A stretch of 54,664 nucleotides of DNA from RGIG5472 sp051867615. Lineage in GTDB: Bacteria; Bacillota; Clostridia; Oscillospirales; Oscillospiraceae. The DNA is taken from NCBI GenBank assembly GCA_051867615.1, contig JBJDYU010000038.1, forward strand, positions 1 to 54,664. The letters run 5' to 3'. How positions within the stretch are numbered: the first letter of the stretch is position 1; each line of letters begins with the position of its first letter. Both the position numbers and the translations under genes were made by a program. Under the pieces are notes generated by a model. That model was given only the letters and a program-made list of their open reading frames with translations, made no database searches and had not been told where the DNA came from. This document shows positions 1 through 7,399 of the stretch, piece by piece.

Positions 1-170
1 TTTTCACTCGCATCACTTGCCCTGCAGCCCGTAAACGGGCGATCACCGTTCTAACGGAGCTTTCTATTATTAAAACCTTCCTGTTAGCGGCTCGCTTCGC
101 TCGATGCTTGAAGCTAAAGCTTTTTACGGGACACCTCCACCGGCAGAGCCGGTGGTTTCCGTGACCAAAA
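1..170. other. Non-coding left edge with inverted repeats, possibly a mobile-element end
   Basis: No convincing gene is visible. The stretch carries a short hairpin at 27-40 (GCCCG/CGGGC) and a strong one at 137-155 (CCACCGGC, AGA loop, GCCGGTGG). It lies immediately past the terminator of rpsT. Hairpin-bearing ends sitting just behind terminators are seen with IS200/IS605-type elements, so this may be the end of such an element whose body lies outside the window. No transposase sequence is visible, so this is inference only; a plain structured intergenic region is equally possible. Confidence 0.3.
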
Positions 171-171
171 G

Positions 172-200
172 AAAAAGGACATCCGGAAAGGATGTCCTTT
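172..200 (-). terminator. Rho-independent terminator of rpsT
   Basis: An 11-bp perfect stem (AAAGGACATCC paired with GGATGTCCTTT) with a 5-nt loop, followed on the minus strand by a T-rich run. It begins 9 nt after the rpsT stop codon. Confidence 0.85.
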
Positions 201-208
201 GCTTTCTT

Positions 209-472
209 TTAGCCGAGCTGGTTCAGCTTCAGGGTCATCGCGCTCTTCTTGTGAGCGGCGTTGTTCTTGTGCAGGATACCCTTGGCAACAGCCTTGTCAA
301 CAGCCTTCACGGCCACTTTGTAAGCGCCGTCGGCCTCGGTGCGATTGCCTTCAACGGCAGCGGCCTCAAACTTCTTGACAGCGGTCTTGAGCGCAGACTT
401 CTCGGCCTTGTTGCGGGCGTTGCGAGCCTCAGCGATGAGGACGCGCTTCTTAGCGGACTTGATATTCGGCAA
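209..472 (-). CDS. rpsT: 30S ribosomal protein S20
   Basis: Small basic protein of 87 residues that binds 16S rRNA early in assembly of the 30S subunit. The N-terminus PNIKSAKKR followed by alternating Lys/Ala-rich helices is the S20 signature, and the length fits the family. The start is a TTG at 472: it has an excellent ribosome binding site (AAGGAGGTG, 479-487) and gives the usual MPNIKSAKKR start, whereas the ATG 33 nt upstream would read through that binding site. TTG starts are known for rpsT elsewhere and can make the gene sensitive to autogenous translational control. It diverges from gpr, an arrangement common in spore-forming Firmicutes. Confidence 0.96.
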   Translation of the reverse strand: MPNIKSAKKRVLIAEARNARNKAEKSALKTAVKKFEAAAVEGNRTEADGAYKVAVKAVDKAVAKGILHKNNAAHKKSAMTLKLNQLG

Positions 473-541
473 ACCAAACACCTCCTTGACAATAATATAG
501 CTCACTGTGATTTCACAGAAAAAACCACCATGCGAGATGGT

Positions 542-570
542 ATTTTATCATGGAAAGCAAGAAATTGCAA
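542..570 (-). promoter_or_regulatory. Sigma-A-type promoter of rpsT
   Basis: On the minus strand TTGCAA (565-570) and TAAAAT (542-547) are separated by 17 nt, about 70 nt upstream of the TTG start. The leader between contains a short palindrome CTGTGA-AA-TCACAG. Called by eye from consensus boxes. Confidence 0.6.
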
Positions 571-668
571 GGGTTTTTCGGAAATTTTCGCATAGTTTTT
601 TCAAAAAGGCAGAGGATAGGAAAAAACCACAAAGTATTGTGTTTATGGCGAAGGGAGAGGCACAAAAG

Positions 669-1556
669 ATGCTGCAAAGGCGGACGGATCTGGCGGCGGA
701 GGCCGGCGAGCTGGCGCAAAAAAACCTGAAAGAACCGGGCCGGCTCCCGGGGGTGCGGAGCCGGGAATACCGCCGCCAGGGCTACGGCGTGCATCTGGTG
801 GAGATTCTGGATGAGCAGGGGGCGGTGCTGCTGGGAAAGCCGGCGGGCCGCTATGTGACGCTGGACCTCTCGGCCTACTGGGAGCGGCGGGAGGACTTTT
901 TCTCCCGGGCGGTGCGGGCCGTGGGCGAGGAGCTGCGGGAGCTGCTGCCGCCGGGGGAAGGCGGCGTGCTGGCGGTGGGCCTTGGCAACGCCGACATGAC
1001 GCCGGACGCCATCGGCCCGCTGGCGGTGCGGCACATCCTCCCCACCCGGCATCTCAGGACCCCCGGCGGCCCCTTAGCGGACTTCGCCTGCGTCTCCGTC
1101 ATAGCGGCGGAGGTGGTGGGCAAGACCGGCGTGGAGGCGGCGGAGCAGGTGCGCGCTCTCGCGGAAAAGCTGCGGCCGAAGGCGGTGCTGCTCATCGACG
1201 CGCTGGCCGCCCGGAGCCTGCAGCGGCTCGGCTGCACGGTGCAGCTCTCGGACACCGGGCTGGTGCCCGGCTCCGGGGTGGGGAACCACCGCGCCGCGCT
1301 GGACGAAGCCGCCCTCGGAGCGCCGGTCATATCCATCGGCGTACCCACGGTGGTGGAGGGCGGCACGCTGGCGCTGGACCTGCTGGAGGAGGCGGGCGCC
1401 GCTGCGCCGGAGGACCTGACGCTCCGGCCGGGACTGTTTGTCACGCCAAAGGAGGTGGACGAGCAGGTGAAGGAGCTGGCCCGGGTGGTGGGCTACGGCG
1501 TGAACGCCGCCCTCCACGGCCTTACGGCGGAGGACTCCGCCGCATTGCTTGGCTGA
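669..1556 (+). CDS. gpr: Germination protease (GPR endopeptidase)
   Basis: GPR degrades the DNA-binding small acid-soluble spore proteins during germination. It is made as a zymogen in the forespore and processed autocatalytically. The 295-residue product carries the conserved blocks RTDLAAEA at the N-terminus, VGLGNADMTPDAIGP, LLIDALAARS, PGSGVGNHR and the C-terminal TPKEVDE segment, all typical of peptidase family A25. An ATG at 645 is in frame, but only the ATG at 669 has a good ribosome binding site (AGGGAGAGG, 8 nt upstream). It lies next to rpsT as in many sporeformers; the usual neighbour spoIIP is not beside it here. Expression under the forespore sigma factor is expected from the family, but I could not identify a clear sigma-G box. 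Its presence shows that the host forms endospores. Confidence 0.95.
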   Translation: MLQRRTDLAAEAGELAQKNLKEPGRLPGVRSREYRRQGYGVHLVEILDEQGAVLLGKPAGRYVTLDLSAYWERREDFFSRAVRAVGEELRELLPPGEGGVLAVGLGNADMTPDAIGPLAVRHILPTRHLRTPGGPLADFACVSVIAAEVVGKTGVEAAEQVRALAEKLRPKAVLLIDALAARSLQRLGCTVQLSDTGLVPGSGVGNHRAALDEAALGAPVISIGVPTVVEGGTLALDLLEEAGAAAPEDLTLRPGLFVTPKEVDEQVKELARVVGYGVNAALHGLTAEDSAALLG

Positions 1557-1569
1557 GAAAGACAAAAAA

Positions 1570-1597
1570 CGGAGAGGAAAATCCTCTCCGCTTTTTG
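1570..1597. terminator. Bidirectional terminator between gpr and the M23 gene
   Basis: Perfect 9-bp stem (CGGAGAGGA/TCCTCTCCG) with a 3-nt loop, flanked by CTTTTT on the plus strand and an A/T-rich run on the other side. It serves the convergent genes on both sides. Confidence 0.8.
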
Positions 1598-1610
1598 AGA
1601 GCTGTTACTG

Positions 1611-3518
1611 TTACAGGTAATTCAGCGGGTTCTTGCGCACGCCGTTGTAGCGGACCTCGAAGTGGCAGTGGTTGCCGCTGGCGTTGCCGGTCATGCCCAT
1701 CCTGGCGATCTGCTGGCCCTTGTACACATGGTCGCCCTTGGAGACCAGCAGCGCGCTGTTGTGGCCGTAATAGGTCTCAAAGCCGTTGCCGTGGTCGATG
1801 ATGACCAGATAGCCGTAGGTGCTGTACCAGCCGGCGTAGGTCACCGTGCCGCCGTCCGCGGCGTAGATGGGCGTGCCGCGGGAGTTGGCGATGTCGATGC
1901 CGCCGTGGTAATTGGAGCGGCCCCAGAGGGTGCGGTAGCCGAAATAGGAGGTGATGGTGCCGCTGCAGGGCCAGCGGAAGCTGCCGGTGGGGAGCCAGGT
2001 GGGACGGGCTTTGGTGCCCACCGCCTGCAGCTCCGTCACAGGCTCGGTCAGCTGCGTGTAGGCCCGGACCGTGCGGGCCACCTCCTCGCCGTTTTTATAC
2101 GTCACGTCCGCCACCACGTCCGCCTTGCCGTACACGCCGGCGGAGAGGACCTTGTAATCGCCCTTGTACATGGTGGGATCGTCCTGATACGCCACCTCGT
2201 AGGGGATGTTGGAGACGTAATGCTGCTGCTCGGTAAAGGTGATGGTGAGATAGGGCACGGCGGCGGAAAGCACCAGCGTGTCGCCCACGTGCAGGCGGTT
2301 GATGTTGTAGCCCGGATTCAGCTTCAGCAGCTCCGCGCTGGACATACCGTTGTCGTTGGCAATGCGGGACCAGACGTCGCCGGATTTGACGGTGTAGGTG
2401 ACTTCTTCCTCGTGGGTGCTGTTGAGGATCTCCGCGATGCGGCCGATGCTCATCAGGTACTCCGTGGGGACGTAGCCCCGGCGCACCTCCACCTCCTCCT
2501 CAAAATCGCAGGAGACGGTGTTTTCCGTGGTGTAGGCGTACTGCAGCTGGTGCAGCAGGTCCTCCAGCACGTATTCGTACTGGGTGGCGCAGATCAGCTC
2601 GCCGTTGATGTACAGGCCGTAGCCCTGGGTGACCAGGCCGATCTTCTCCGACAGGGCGTTCTCCAACTCCTCCTCGCTCAGCAGCTCGCTGCGGGCGACC
2701 AGCGTGGCGGAGGCGCTCACCGCGTCCTCCTTCAGGGCGTAGCGGCTGTCCACCGCGTCCTTGGTGGCGTCCTCGATGCGCTGCACGGCGGTGGTCACGT
2801 CCTCGCTGCTGCGGACCACGCCCAGCTCCTCGCCGTTATACAGGACGGTGGAGCCGAAGGTGTACAGGGAGAAGAAGATGACCACGCAGGCCACCGCCCC
2901 GGCGGCGCAGAGGAACCAGGCCGGGCGCATATAAAAGCGCTCCTTCGCGTGCTGGAAGCGGCTGCTGCGGCTGTTGCGCCGCCTGCGGCGGTGCAGCACC
3001 CGTTCCTTCGCCCGGGCCAGCCAGAAGGGCAGCATACCCCAGAGGAACAGCAGCAGCTGCAGCGCGAAATAGGACGACTCCGGGAATTCCTTGTCCCGCT
3101 TGGAGCGCACGACCTCTTTCAGCACCGCGCTGCCCCGGTGGAGCTTTTCGCCCCAGCCGAGGAAAAACGACGCTATCACCCGGCGCAGCTCCACGCACTC
3201 CTTTTTCAGCTCCGTCCAGAAGCGCCGCCACAGCGCGTCGGGCGTCAGGGCGCGGCGGGGCCGGGGAGACGGCTCCCCTTCGGCGGCGGAAGGCTCCTGG
3301 GGGGCTTCCTCGCCGGCGGCGGGCTTGTCCGTTTGCCCCCGGCGGCGGGAGCGGGGAGCGCTTTCCTCCGCGTCAGATGCCCGGCTCAGGCGGGAGGGAG
3401 CCTTCCCCCCCTTGCGGCGGGAGACGCTTTCCTCTGCGGGCAGGCTTTCCTCCGCGGACAGAGCGTCTGTCAGGTCCATATATTCGGTTTTTTGCAGATT
3501 GGGATCGGTTCTTTCCAT
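1611..3518 (-). CDS. Membrane-anchored LysM-G5-M23 metallopeptidase
   Basis: Predicted cell-wall endopeptidase of the lysostaphin/M23 type. From the N-terminus (635 residues): a low-complexity, charged cytoplasmic region of about 120 residues; a hydrophobic stretch near 150-167; an Arg-rich segment; a clear membrane helix at about 201-222; an extracellular region; a LysM domain (TYTVKSGDVWSRIAND, about 374-418); a G5 domain (about 420-490); and an M23 domain (about 515-630). The M23 zinc ligands are visible: His538 and Asp542 in HGGID, His586, and His617/His619 in NHCHFE, so the enzyme should be active. Start at 3518 chosen for AAAGGAG 6 nt upstream. The domain order resembles spore- and cell-wall remodelling proteins of Clostridia, and the neighbouring gpr fits, but a sporulation role is inference. 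Confidence 0.88.
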   Translation of the reverse strand: MERTDPNLQKTEYMDLTDALSAEESLPAEESVSRRKGGKAPSRLSRASDAEESAPRSRRRGQTDKPAAGEEAPQEPSAAEGEPSPRPRRALTPDALWRRFWTELKKECVELRRVIASFFLGWGEKLHRGSAVLKEVVRSKRDKEFPESSYFALQLLLFLWGMLPFWLARAKERVLHRRRRRNSRSSRFQHAKERFYMRPAWFLCAAGAVACVVIFFSLYTFGSTVLYNGEELGVVRSSEDVTTAVQRIEDATKDAVDSRYALKEDAVSASATLVARSELLSEEELENALSEKIGLVTQGYGLYINGELICATQYEYVLEDLLHQLQYAYTTENTVSCDFEEEVEVRRGYVPTEYLMSIGRIAEILNSTHEEEVTYTVKSGDVWSRIANDNGMSSAELLKLNPGYNINRLHVGDTLVLSAAVPYLTITFTEQQHYVSNIPYEVAYQDDPTMYKGDYKVLSAGVYGKADVVADVTYKNGEEVARTVRAYTQLTEPVTELQAVGTKARPTWLPTGSFRWPCSGTITSYFGYRTLWGRSNYHGGIDIANSRGTPIYAADGGTVTYAGWYSTYGYLVIIDHGNGFETYYGHNSALLVSKGDHVYKGQQIARMGMTGNASGNHCHFEVRYNGVRKNPLNYL

Positions 3519-3617
3519 AGAGAGCTCCTTTGCGGGAATGAAACGCTGCGCAGTGCAAAAAACACGACAACACACAAAGCCCTGCGCGCCCAAGACGCAG
3601 GGCGCGGCAAAGCCACA

Positions 3618-3670
3618 AGTTACAAATTGTAACTATTCCCTATCATACCGCCCTTTTCCGCTTCCGTCAA
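3618..3670 (-). promoter_or_regulatory. Promoter of the M23 gene with a palindromic operator-like site
   Basis: Minus-strand TTGACG (3665-3670), 17-nt spacer, TATGAT (3642-3647): a near-consensus vegetative promoter. Immediately downstream of the -10 box, about where transcription starts, is the perfect palindrome AGTTACAA-A-TTGTAACT (3618-3634), well placed for a repressor. Further into the leader, GCCCTGCG/CGCAGGGC (near 3580-3605) can form a hairpin. Confidence 0.65.
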
Positions 3671-3805
3671 GCAAAATATGCCGCGCCGCCATGTCCGGGA
3701 AGCATTTGGCAGGGGCGCTTCCGCCCCGCCGGGGGAAGAAAGCGCTTCCCTCTCCCGCCGCAGGGCAAAAAAAGTCCCGCCGTTTTGCCGTCTCCCTCTT
3801 GCCCT

Positions 3806-3834
3806 TTGGCAGGAAAAGGGTATATACTTATATT
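3806..3834 (+). promoter_or_regulatory. Sigma-A-type promoter of pta
   Basis: TTGGCA (3806-3811), 17-nt spacer, TATATT (3829-3834), about 54 nt upstream of the pta start codon. Close to consensus, but called by eye. Confidence 0.65.
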
Positions 3835-3887
3835 CGTGAGATTACGCGCCAATCGGCGCAAGATCAAAACTTAGGAGGCAAGCGATC

Positions 3888-4901
3888 ATGTTTTCTGTTC
3901 TTATCAATAATCTGAAAGCCACCCGCCGTACCATCGTGTTCACCGAGGGCCCCGATGCCCGCATCCAGGAGGCCGCCGCCCGGCTCCTGCAGGAGGACCT
4001 GATGGACGTGATCCTGGTGGGCAATGTGGAGGAAGTGAAGGCCGCGGCGGAGAAGAACGGCTTTGACATTTCCAGGGCCCAGATCCTGGACCCCGCCACC
4101 TATGAGGGCATGGACGAGATGGTGGCTACCATGGTGGAGCTGCGCAAGGGCAAGATGTCGGCGGAGGACTGCCGCGCGGCGCTCTCCAAGGGCAACTACT
4201 TCGGCACCATGCTGGTGAAGATGGGCAAGGCCGACGCTCTGCTGGGCGGCGCCACCTACTCCACCGCCGATACCGTCCGTCCCGCGCTGCAGCTGGTCAA
4301 GACCCGCAAGGGCGCGCACCTGGTCTCCTCCAGCTTCATCCTGAAGCGTGACACCGGCGACGAGGCCCTGCGCCTGCTCTGCATGGGCGACTGCGCCATC
4401 AACATCGACTATCAGGACAGCGTGGACAAGGAAGGCAACGTGACCTACACCGCCGCGCAGAAGCTGGCGGAGGTGGCCGTGGAGTCCGCCAAGACCGCCA
4501 AGTTCTTCGGCATCGACCCGAAGGTGGCCGTCCTCTCCTTCTCCACCAAGGGCAGCGGCAAGGGCGGCACTGTGGCGCTCAGCGCCGAGGCCACCAAGGT
4601 CGCGCAGGAGATGGCGCCGGAGCTGGCCATCGACGGCGAGATGCAGTTCGACGCCGCCGTGTCCCCCACCGTGGGCCAGCTGAAGTTCCCCGGCTCCAAG
4701 GTGGCGGGCTACGCCAATACCTTCATCTTCCCCTGCATCGAGGCCGGCAACATCGGCTACAAGATCGCCCAGCGTCTGGGCGGCTTCGAGGCCTACGGCC
4801 CCATCCTGCAGGGCCTGGCGGCTCCCATCAACGACCTGAGCCGCGGCTGCAACGCCGACGAGGTCTACAAGATGGCCATCATCACCGCCGGCATGGCTTG
4901 A
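3888..4901 (+). CDS. pta: Phosphate acetyltransferase
   Basis: Interconverts acetyl-CoA plus phosphate and acetyl phosphate plus CoA. In fermenting Clostridia this feeds acetate kinase and ATP formation from pyruvate-derived acetyl-CoA. The 337-residue length is that of the short class of Pta (no DRTGG/P-loop N-terminal region). Family blocks visible are IVFTEGPDARIQEAA, LLGGATYSTADTVRPALQ, the VAVLSFSTKGSGKG segment, GEMQFDAAVSP, and the C-terminal PILQGLAAPINDLSRGC. Ribosome binding site AGGAGG at 9 nt. Single-gene transcript with its own promoter and terminator; no ackA is adjacent. It complements the PFOR and PPDK genes in the same window. Confidence 0.95.
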   Translation: MFSVLINNLKATRRTIVFTEGPDARIQEAAARLLQEDLMDVILVGNVEEVKAAAEKNGFDISRAQILDPATYEGMDEMVATMVELRKGKMSAEDCRAALSKGNYFGTMLVKMGKADALLGGATYSTADTVRPALQLVKTRKGAHLVSSSFILKRDTGDEALRLLCMGDCAINIDYQDSVDKEGNVTYTAAQKLAEVAVESAKTAKFFGIDPKVAVLSFSTKGSGKGGTVALSAEATKVAQEMAPELAIDGEMQFDAAVSPTVGQLKFPGSKVAGYANTFIFPCIEAGNIGYKIAQRLGGFEAYGPILQGLAAPINDLSRGCNADEVYKMAIITAGMA

Positions 4902-4936
4902 TCGGCGGACGCTTCGCAAGTACATCATGGCTCAGA

Positions 4937-4965
4937 AGGCCGGGGCGGAAGCTCCGGCCTTTTTG
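4937..4965 (+). terminator. Rho-independent terminator of pta
   Basis: AAGGCCGGGGC, GGAA loop, GCTCCGGCCTT (one G-T pair) followed by a T run. Located 36 nt after the pta stop codon. Confidence 0.85.
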
Positions 4966-5100
4966 CTATGCAAAAGCATAGCAAAAAGCAGAATGTGCCA
5001 TTCCCTCGCCCCTTCGGGGCAACCGGGAATGATGCACAAAACTTCATGCACATAAAGCGTTTGCCTGTTTTCGCGCTGCGCCGTACGGTGCATGAAGTTT
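4964..5100. other. Cluster of three consecutive inverted repeats, possible structured RNA or small repeat element
   Basis: Three structures sit back to back: TTGCTATGC/GCATAGCAA (about 4964-4985); a long hairpin at 4994-5038 whose outer arms TGTGC/GCACA and CATTCCC/GGGAATG enclose GCCCC-TTC-GGGGC; and a 13-bp perfect inverted pair AAACTTCATGCAC (5039-5051)/GTGCATGAAGTTT (5088-5100) around a 36-nt centre. No reading frame fits. The density of structure exceeds what a terminator needs, so a small RNA, a leader element or a MITE-like repeat are all possible. Confidence 0.4.
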
Positions 5101-5158
5101 CCTGCGGCGCGCCGCCCCGCCTTTCCCGGTCTTGGGGGCGGCGAGGGGAAGAAAACTA

Positions 5159-5187
5159 TTTACAATTCGTAATTCTTTCGATATAAT
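5159..5187 (+). promoter_or_regulatory. Promoter of the XRE regulator operon
   Basis: TTTACA (5159-5164), 17-nt spacer, TATAAT (5182-5187, perfect -10 box), about 105 nt upstream of the regulator start. Confidence 0.7.
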
Positions 5188-5207
5188 ATACTTCCTGTAT
5201 TTGAGAA

Positions 5208-5276
5208 AACGGGGGCAAGACCCCCTTGGAGAAGAAAGACCGAAGCCCTCGCTTCGGAGGCCCCGGGACCCGGGGC
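5208..5276 (+). promoter_or_regulatory. Structured 5' leader with three hairpins
   Basis: Between promoter and start codon the transcript can form GGGGG/CCCCC (about 5211-5225), CCGAAGC/GCTTCGG (about 5241-5258) and a CCCCGGG-A-CCCGGGG hairpin (about 5261-5275), the last ending just before the ribosome binding region. This could modulate translation of the regulator or protect the mRNA. No known riboswitch class was recognised. Confidence 0.4.
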
Positions 5277-5292
5277 GGGAAGGGAAAGCCGA

Positions 5293-5958
5293 ATGAACGA
5301 AGATTTTGCGCGGACGCTGTCGCTGCTGCGGCAGGAAAAGGGCGAGAGCCAGCGGAAAGTGGCCCAGGCGCTGGGGGTGTCCCAGGCCCTGCTGAGCCAC
5401 TATGAAAACGGCATCCGGGAGCCGGGACTGTCCTTTGTGCGCCGGGCCTGCGACTACTATCACGTCTCCGCGGACTATATGCTGGGCCGCACCATGAACC
5501 GGGACGGCAGCGTCATCGATGCGGAAGAACTGTACGACGCCAGCAACGAGAAAAGCAGCCTCAAGGGCAGCATTCTGGCGACGCTGCAGAAAAAGCTCAT
5601 CGTGAACACCGTCAGCGTCTTTTACGATTTGCTCGGCAAGACCGGGGACAAGCAGGCCATCAACGCCGCCGCCGATTACCTGAGCGTCGGGATGTACCAG
5701 CTCCTGCGCTGCTATTACCGCGCCAGCGGCGGCAAGGAGGGCTTTTTCGCTCTGGAGGAGGATGCTTTCGCTCTGGACGGCGCCAGCGTCGTCATGAAAA
5801 AGGCGGAGCTGCGGCTCATCCGCGCCCTGCGCGAGCACGAGGACCTGCCGGAGCTTTCGGCGGAGGCCCTGGCGGAGAACTATCCCGGCCTCGCCCAGAG
5901 CGTCAACCAGATCATGCACAACGGCGACACGGAGATCCGCGCCGTGCTGGAGGGCTGA
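5293..5958 (+). CDS. XRE-family transcriptional regulator
   Basis: 221-residue protein with an N-terminal Cro/C1-type helix-turn-helix at about residues 8-62 (LRQEKGESQRKVAQALGVSQ, then a LLSHYENGIREPGLSFVRRA recognition-helix region and the DYYHVSADYMLGRT end typical of the family). The remaining 150 residues form a predicted helical effector or oligomerisation domain that I do not recognise. It is the first gene of a tight operon with an MBOAT acyltransferase (4-nt gap) and an SGNH-like exported protein, so it may control surface modification or be autoregulated. No obvious operator pair was found at its promoter. Confidence 0.85.
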   Translation: MNEDFARTLSLLRQEKGESQRKVAQALGVSQALLSHYENGIREPGLSFVRRACDYYHVSADYMLGRTMNRDGSVIDAEELYDASNEKSSLKGSILATLQKKLIVNTVSVFYDLLGKTGDKQAINAAADYLSVGMYQLLRCYYRASGGKEGFFALEEDAFALDGASVVMKKAELRLIRALREHEDLPELSAEALAENYPGLAQSVNQIMHNGDTEIRAVLEG

Positions 5959-5962
5959 TGAG

Positions 5963-7384
5963 ATGAATTTCCAATCCTATGGATTTTTGGCCTTTTTCCT
6001 CCTCTCTCTGGGCCTGACGCTGCCGCTGGGGCGGCGGGAGGGGCGGAAAGCGGAGTGGATGATGCTGCTCTGCTCCCTCGCCGCCTATGTCTTCTGCCAG
6101 CCCCGGGGCGCGCTGCTGCTGGTGGCCGGCACGCTCATTACTTTCTGCGCCGTGCGCTTTTTCGAGTGGGCGCCGAAGCGCAGCGCCGTGTACGCCGCAG
6201 CGGTTATCTGGCACGTTCTGGTGCTGCTGTGGTGCAGGTACGCCCCCGGGCTGCTGGGCGCGGCGGCGGAGAGCGTGGGGAGCTTCGTCCCCATTGGCGT
6301 CAGCTTTTTCACCTTCCAGCAGATCTGGTATCTGAAGGAATGCTATGAGGGCAGCTTCCGGCGGGTGGAGCTGCGGCAGTTCGCCCTGGCCTCCTTCTTC
6401 TACCCCACCGTTTCCTCCGGCCCCATCCTGCGGCCGGGCAGCTTCCTGCCCCAGCTCAATACCACCGCCTTCCGCCCCACCTGGGAGGATGCGGCGGCGG
6501 GGCTGTACGCCATCGCCGTGGGCCTTGGCAAAAAAGTGCTGCTGGCGGACGCCATAGCCCAGTTCGTGGACAAGGGCTGGCAGTACCTGCCGTCCCTGAC
6601 CGTGGCGGAGAGCTGGTGCGTCATTCTGGGCTATACCCTGCAGCTGTATTTTGACTTCTCCGGCTACTGCGACATCGCCAGCGGCTTTGCCCGCTGCATG
6701 GGCATCCGCCTGCCGAAAAACTTCGACTCCCCCTACCGGGCGCTGAGCATCTCGGAATTCTGGAAGCGCTGGCACATTACCCTGACCACTTTCCTGCGGG
6801 AGTGCGTCTACTTCCCTCTCGGCGGCAGCCGCCGGGGCCGGAAGCGCGCCTGCCTGAACATCCTGCTGGTGTTCCTCATCAGCGGCCTCTGGCACGGCGC
6901 GGGCTGGACCTTCCTCATCTGGGGCCTACTCCACGGCGCGCTGATGGTGCTGGAGCGCCTGCTGGGGACGGAGCGGCTCGAAAAGATACCGAAGGCCATC
7001 CGCTGGCTCGGGACCTTTTTCCTCGTGAACGTAGCCTGGGTGTTCTTCCGCGCCCCCTCCGCGGCGGAGGCGCTGCAGATGCTTGGCACCGCCTGCGCCC
7101 TGCCGCTGTATCTCCCGGCGGAGTGGTTGGGCCATGATATGCTGTATACGGAGCTGGAGGCGGTGGCCTTCTTCTTCCCCGCCGTGCGGGAGCTGTGGGG
7201 CTCGCTGGTGCCGCTGGGCTATCTGGGAGCGGGGCTGCTCGTCGCGCTCCTCCCGGGAAACTGCCAGCGGACGCTGGAGAACTTCCGCCCCACCGTCTGG
7301 AAGACCCTGCTGACCGCGGTGCTGCTCACGATGTCGCTGCTCTCCTTCACCGGCGTCAGCACCTTTATCTATTCGAACTTTTAA
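5963..7384 (+). CDS. MBOAT-family O-acyltransferase (AlgI/DltB-like)
   Basis: Polytopic membrane enzyme of 473 residues that in this family transfers acyl groups across the membrane to a surface polymer (alginate, peptidoglycan, teichoic acid, exopolysaccharide). Signature segments are present: PIGVSFFTFQQIWYLKE (about 110-127), LQLYFDFSGYCDIASG (226-241), FWKRWHITLTTFLRECVYFP (266-285) and SGLWHGAGWTFLIWGLLHG (307-325), including the presumed catalytic His311 in LWHG. Ribosome binding site GGAGGG overlaps the end of the regulator gene. It is followed directly by an exported SGNH-like protein, the usual partner in AlgI/AlgJ-, PatA/PatB- and DltB/DltD-type pairs. The polymer and acyl group cannot be told from sequence; no dltA or dltC is nearby, so D-alanylation is unlikely. 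Confidence 0.92.
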   Translation: MNFQSYGFLAFFLLSLGLTLPLGRREGRKAEWMMLLCSLAAYVFCQPRGALLLVAGTLITFCAVRFFEWAPKRSAVYAAAVIWHVLVLLWCRYAPGLLGAAAESVGSFVPIGVSFFTFQQIWYLKECYEGSFRRVELRQFALASFFYPTVSSGPILRPGSFLPQLNTTAFRPTWEDAAAGLYAIAVGLGKKVLLADAIAQFVDKGWQYLPSLTVAESWCVILGYTLQLYFDFSGYCDIASGFARCMGIRLPKNFDSPYRALSISEFWKRWHITLTTFLRECVYFPLGGSRRGRKRACLNILLVFLISGLWHGAGWTFLIWGLLHGALMVLERLLGTERLEKIPKAIRWLGTFFLVNVAWVFFRAPSAAEALQMLGTACALPLYLPAEWLGHDMLYTELEAVAFFFPAVRELWGSLVPLGYLGAGLLVALLPGNCQRTLENFRPTVWKTLLTAVLLTMSLLSFTGVSTFIYSNF

Positions 7385-7399
7385 GGGGGTGCGGACGAG

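Larger units (their letters stand above)
3519..3887. other. Divergent intergenic region between the M23 gene and pta
   Basis: 369 bp without a gene. It holds the M23 promoter and palindrome (minus strand), a leader hairpin near 3580-3605, and the pta promoter (plus strand). The A/T-rich segments coincide with the two promoters; nothing else was seen. Confidence 0.7.

Noticed and set aside
1662..3632. Long open frame opposite the M23 peptidase gene
   Set aside because: Antisense to a gene with clear domains; product is low-complexity (Val/Ala/Gly/His/Gln-rich) with no recognisable fold and is explained by high GC at third positions.
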